DNA of 16,508 nucleotides, from positions 1 through 16,508 of the forward strand of contig JBMSMG010000034.1 of the NCBI GenBank assembly GCA_049421025.1, read 5' to 3'. The stretch is from RGUW01 sp049421025 (GTDB lineage: Bacteria; Cyanobacteriota; Cyanobacteriia; PCC-6307; Cyanobiaceae). The notes beneath the pieces were generated by a model, which searched no databases, had not been told where the DNA came from, and saw only the letters and a program-made list of their open reading frames with translations. This document shows, in pieces, positions 14,656 through 16,508 of this stretch. Numbering within the stretch: position 1 is the stretch's first letter; every line of letters starts with the position of its first letter. The translations under genes and the position numbers were made by a program.

Positions 14656-15807
14656 CTAGGAGCCGCCCCCAAGGCTTCCTGAGCGCTGGGCCGTCAACGC
14701 TGCCAGCAGGGCCTGACCCAGAGGACCCTGGGCACAGATGTTGCGAGCGCGATCGAACAACACGGCGCCGATCTGGGGCTGACGATGGCCGTAGCGCTCC
14801 AGGTAGGCAGAGGCTCGTTGCTCTATGGCAGCGGCCAGGCGTCGCCGCAGCCGCTGAGCCACGAGCGGTTCAGCGCGCTGCAGATCAGCCAGCGCCTGCT
14901 CCACCGTGGCGGCTTGATGCAAAGCCTGCAGCGCCTCGCCTTGAACCCCCTCGAGGGCAGCGAGGGCGGTCAACACTTCAGCGCGACCATCAGCCAGATG
15001 ATGGTGGGTGTGAAAGATGCCGCCCGCCAGCTTGATCAACTTGCCCTGGTAGCCAAACAGCAACAGACGCCGCACGCCGGCCTCGCCAGCAGCCACTAGC
15101 AGCGGCCCGATCCAGTTACCGGCTTTGAGCAAGAGGTTCTCTGGTAAACCCAGCCGCGGTGCCAGATCTAGACCGTTCTCACCGATCACCAGCACCAGAT
15201 CACCAGCAAAGCCTGGGTCCGCAGCACGCTGAGCCAAAACGGCACGGGCATTGGCCAGTTGATCGGGCGCTGCGCTGCGCTGCACCAACGCCTGGGTGCC
15301 GATCAACGCCAGTCCATCGACCACCCCAAAGGCAGCATTGCTGGTGCGCGCAGCCAGAGCTCGGCCCTGGGGCAGCACAACACGCAACTGCAGGCCCTGA
15401 TCGGCCGGAACCAGCGGCCGCAGGTTGCTCTCGAGCAAAGCGCGGGCATAGGCCGACAGACACAGCTCACCGCTGGCCTCATGGAAACCAACACCTTCGC
15501 CGGCTTCCAACTGCAGCCAGGCGCGCTGTGGCAACAGCGGCACCCAGCGCACCAAGGTCCAGACCAGCAGGTCCCGGGTCAGATCAAGCGCCTCAGACCC
15601 CGGGTCGCAGCGGGCCATCGCCAGCACCCAGCCATCGCCCAGGGGCGCCGCTGACTGCACTGGCACCGCGGTGATCTGCGCTTCGCTGGGATCGAGTTGC
15701 AGCGGCTGCTCGGCTGCAAAGCCCTGACCGGCCAGCACCTGCAGGGCCGCACGGGCTGCCGCACAGACCCAGACCGGCAGGGTGTAACCCACGGGGCCAC
15801 TGCTCAC
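14656..15807 (-). CDS. cbiD: Cobalt-precorrin-5B (C1)-methyltransferase, divergent N-terminus
   Basis: CbiD catalyses C-1 methylation in the anaerobic corrinoid (cobalamin or pseudocobalamin) pathway. The C-terminal half carries the strong family block GYQGKLIKLAGGIFHTHHHLADGRAE, preceded by GENGLDLAP and LLKAGNWIG. The N-terminus is unusual: the canonical GYTTG(T/S)CA motif reads GYTLPVWVCAAARAAL here, and the usual GIGTVTRKGL block is replaced by GEGVGFHEASGELCLS. I believe this variant is shared by marine/freshwater picocyanobacteria, but that rests on memory. Start is uncertain: the GTG at 15807 (383 aa) puts the family motif at residue 7, whereas an ATG at 15885 would overlap the divergent aminotransferase. 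It is the first gene of the minus-strand series leading to PBP2. Confidence 0.85.
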   Translation of the reverse strand: MSSGPVGYTLPVWVCAAARAALQVLAGQGFAAEQPLQLDPSEAQITAVPVQSAAPLGDGWVLAMARCDPGSEALDLTRDLLVWTLVRWVPLLPQRAWLQLEAGEGVGFHEASGELCLSAYARALLESNLRPLVPADQGLQLRVVLPQGRALAARTSNAAFGVVDGLALIGTQALVQRSAAPDQLANARAVLAQRAADPGFAGDLVLVIGENGLDLAPRLGLPENLLLKAGNWIGPLLVAAGEAGVRRLLLFGYQGKLIKLAGGIFHTHHHLADGRAEVLTALAALEGVQGEALQALHQAATVEQALADLQRAEPLVAQRLRRRLAAAIEQRASAYLERYGHRQPQIGAVLFDRARNICAQGPLGQALLAALTAQRSGSLGGGS

Positions 15808-15883
15808 AACGGGGAAGGGGGGAGGTCCGTTTTTTATGGTGGTCGATTGCGCCGCCGTGGCGCCGATCTTTGCCGCCTCAGCC

Positions 15884-16508
15884 ATGCAGGACAAGCTGAC
15901 CCTGATGATTCCTGGCCCCACCCCAGTGCCAGAGACGGTCCTGCAGGCCATGGGGCGCCACCCGATCGGCCACCGCAGCGCCGATTTTCAAAAAATCGTC
16001 AAGCGCACCACCGAGCAACTGCAGTGGCTGCATCAGACCAAAAACGATGTACTGGTGATCACCGGCAGCGGCACCGCCGCCATGGAAGCCGGCATCGTCA
16101 ACGTGCTGAGCAAGGGCGACAAGGTGCTCTGCGGCGACAACGGCAAGTTCGGCGAGCGCTGGGTGAAAGTGGCCAAGGCCTATGGCCTTGAGGTGGACGT
16201 CATCAAAGCCGAGTGGGGCCAACCGCTCGATCCCGAAGCCTTCCGCACGGCCCTGGAAGCCGACAGCGCCAAGGCGATCAAGGCGGTGATCCTGACCCAC
16301 TCAGAGACCTCCACCGGGGTCATCAACGATCTCGAGGCCATTGCACGCCACGTCAAGGCCCATGGCACAGCCCTGAGCATCGCTGACTGCGTCACCAGCC
16401 TGGGGGCCTGCAGCGTTCCGATGGATGCCTGGGGCATCGATGTGATCGGCTCGGGCTCCCAGAAGGGCTACATGATGCCGCCGGGACTGGCCTTCGTGGC
16501 CATGAGCG
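15884..16508 (+). CDS. Class-V aminotransferase (serine/alanine-glyoxylate type), 3' end missing
   Basis: The first 208 residues of a PLP-dependent class-V aminotransferase; the gene runs off the window. It begins MQDKLTLMIPGPTPVPETVL, and has GHRSADF (29-35), ITGSGTAAMEAG (59-70), HSETSTG (139-145), ADCVTSLGA (167-175, with D168 contacting the PLP ring nitrogen), and GSGSQKGYMMPPG (189-201), whose K194 is the PLP lysine. The resemblance is to the cyanobacterial alanine/serine-glyoxylate aminotransferase once labelled soluble hydrogenase 42-kDa subunit; a photorespiratory role is likely. The ATG at 15884 gives the usual family start but lacks a ribosome site. An in-frame ATG at 15836 has GGAGG 10 bases upstream and would add 16 residues (MVVDCAAVAPIFAASA). 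Divergent from cbiD. Confidence 0.92.
   Translation, partial: MQDKLTLMIPGPTPVPETVLQAMGRHPIGHRSADFQKIVKRTTEQLQWLHQTKNDVLVITGSGTAAMEAGIVNVLSKGDKVLCGDNGKFGERWVKVAKAYGLEVDVIKAEWGQPLDPEAFRTALEADSAKAIKAVILTHSETSTGVINDLEAIARHVKAHGTALSIADCVTSLGACSVPMDAWGIDVIGSGSQKGYMMPPGLAFVAMS

Overview
The window is a gene-dense, GC-rich stretch of ordinary core chromosome from an oxygenic picocyanobacterium, most likely of the Cyanobium/Synechococcus (alpha-cyanobacterial) type. Evidence for this placement: sqdB followed by an SqdX-type glycosyltransferase (the cyanobacterial sulfolipid pathway), a small Psb34-like thylakoid protein, a Ycf37-like TPR protein, a CbiD with a picocyanobacterial-style N-terminus, and a single HIP1 octamer (HIP1 is abundant in many beta-cyanobacteria). 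The genus is inferred from protein sequence and base composition, not from a search.

Layout: (1) 61-1860 (+) dnaX, the clamp-loader tau/gamma subunit. (2) 4787-1867 (-) a probable two-gene unit, a SpoIID/LytB-domain lipoprotein followed by a membrane-bound family-2 glycosyltransferase. (3) 4851-6023 (+) rpmI, rplT and a membrane-anchored TPR protein. (4) 6548-6027 (-) a small secreted protein of unknown function. (5) 6628-10140 (+) thiG (thiazole synthase), a Psb34/ssl1498-like small membrane protein, sqdB and sqdX. (6) 15807-10137 (-) a same-strand series cbiD, guaA, two conserved-looking unknown proteins and penicillin-binding protein 2 (mrdA type). (7) 15884 to the window edge (+) a class-V aminotransferase, cut off by the end of the window.

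How the genes relate: sqdB and sqdX make the head group of the thylakoid lipid sulfoquinovosyl diacylglycerol. The Psb34-like protein upstream and the TPR protein in block 3 also point to thylakoid/photosystem upkeep. PBP2, the SpoIID-domain protein and perhaps the glycosyltransferase concern the envelope. The rest is housekeeping: replication, translation, thiamine, GMP, corrinoid and glyoxylate/serine metabolism.

There is no stretch above 300 bases without a gene, and I saw no tRNA, rRNA, CRISPR, insertion sequence or phage gene. I found no convincing new multi-gene system. The points most worth a second look are: the two unknown genes sitting between guaA and PBP2; a CbiD whose N-terminal signature departs from the family; a Psb34-like gene between thiG and sqdB; and three convergent gene pairs whose stop codons lie 6 or fewer bases apart or overlap, two of them inside perfect short inverted repeats.
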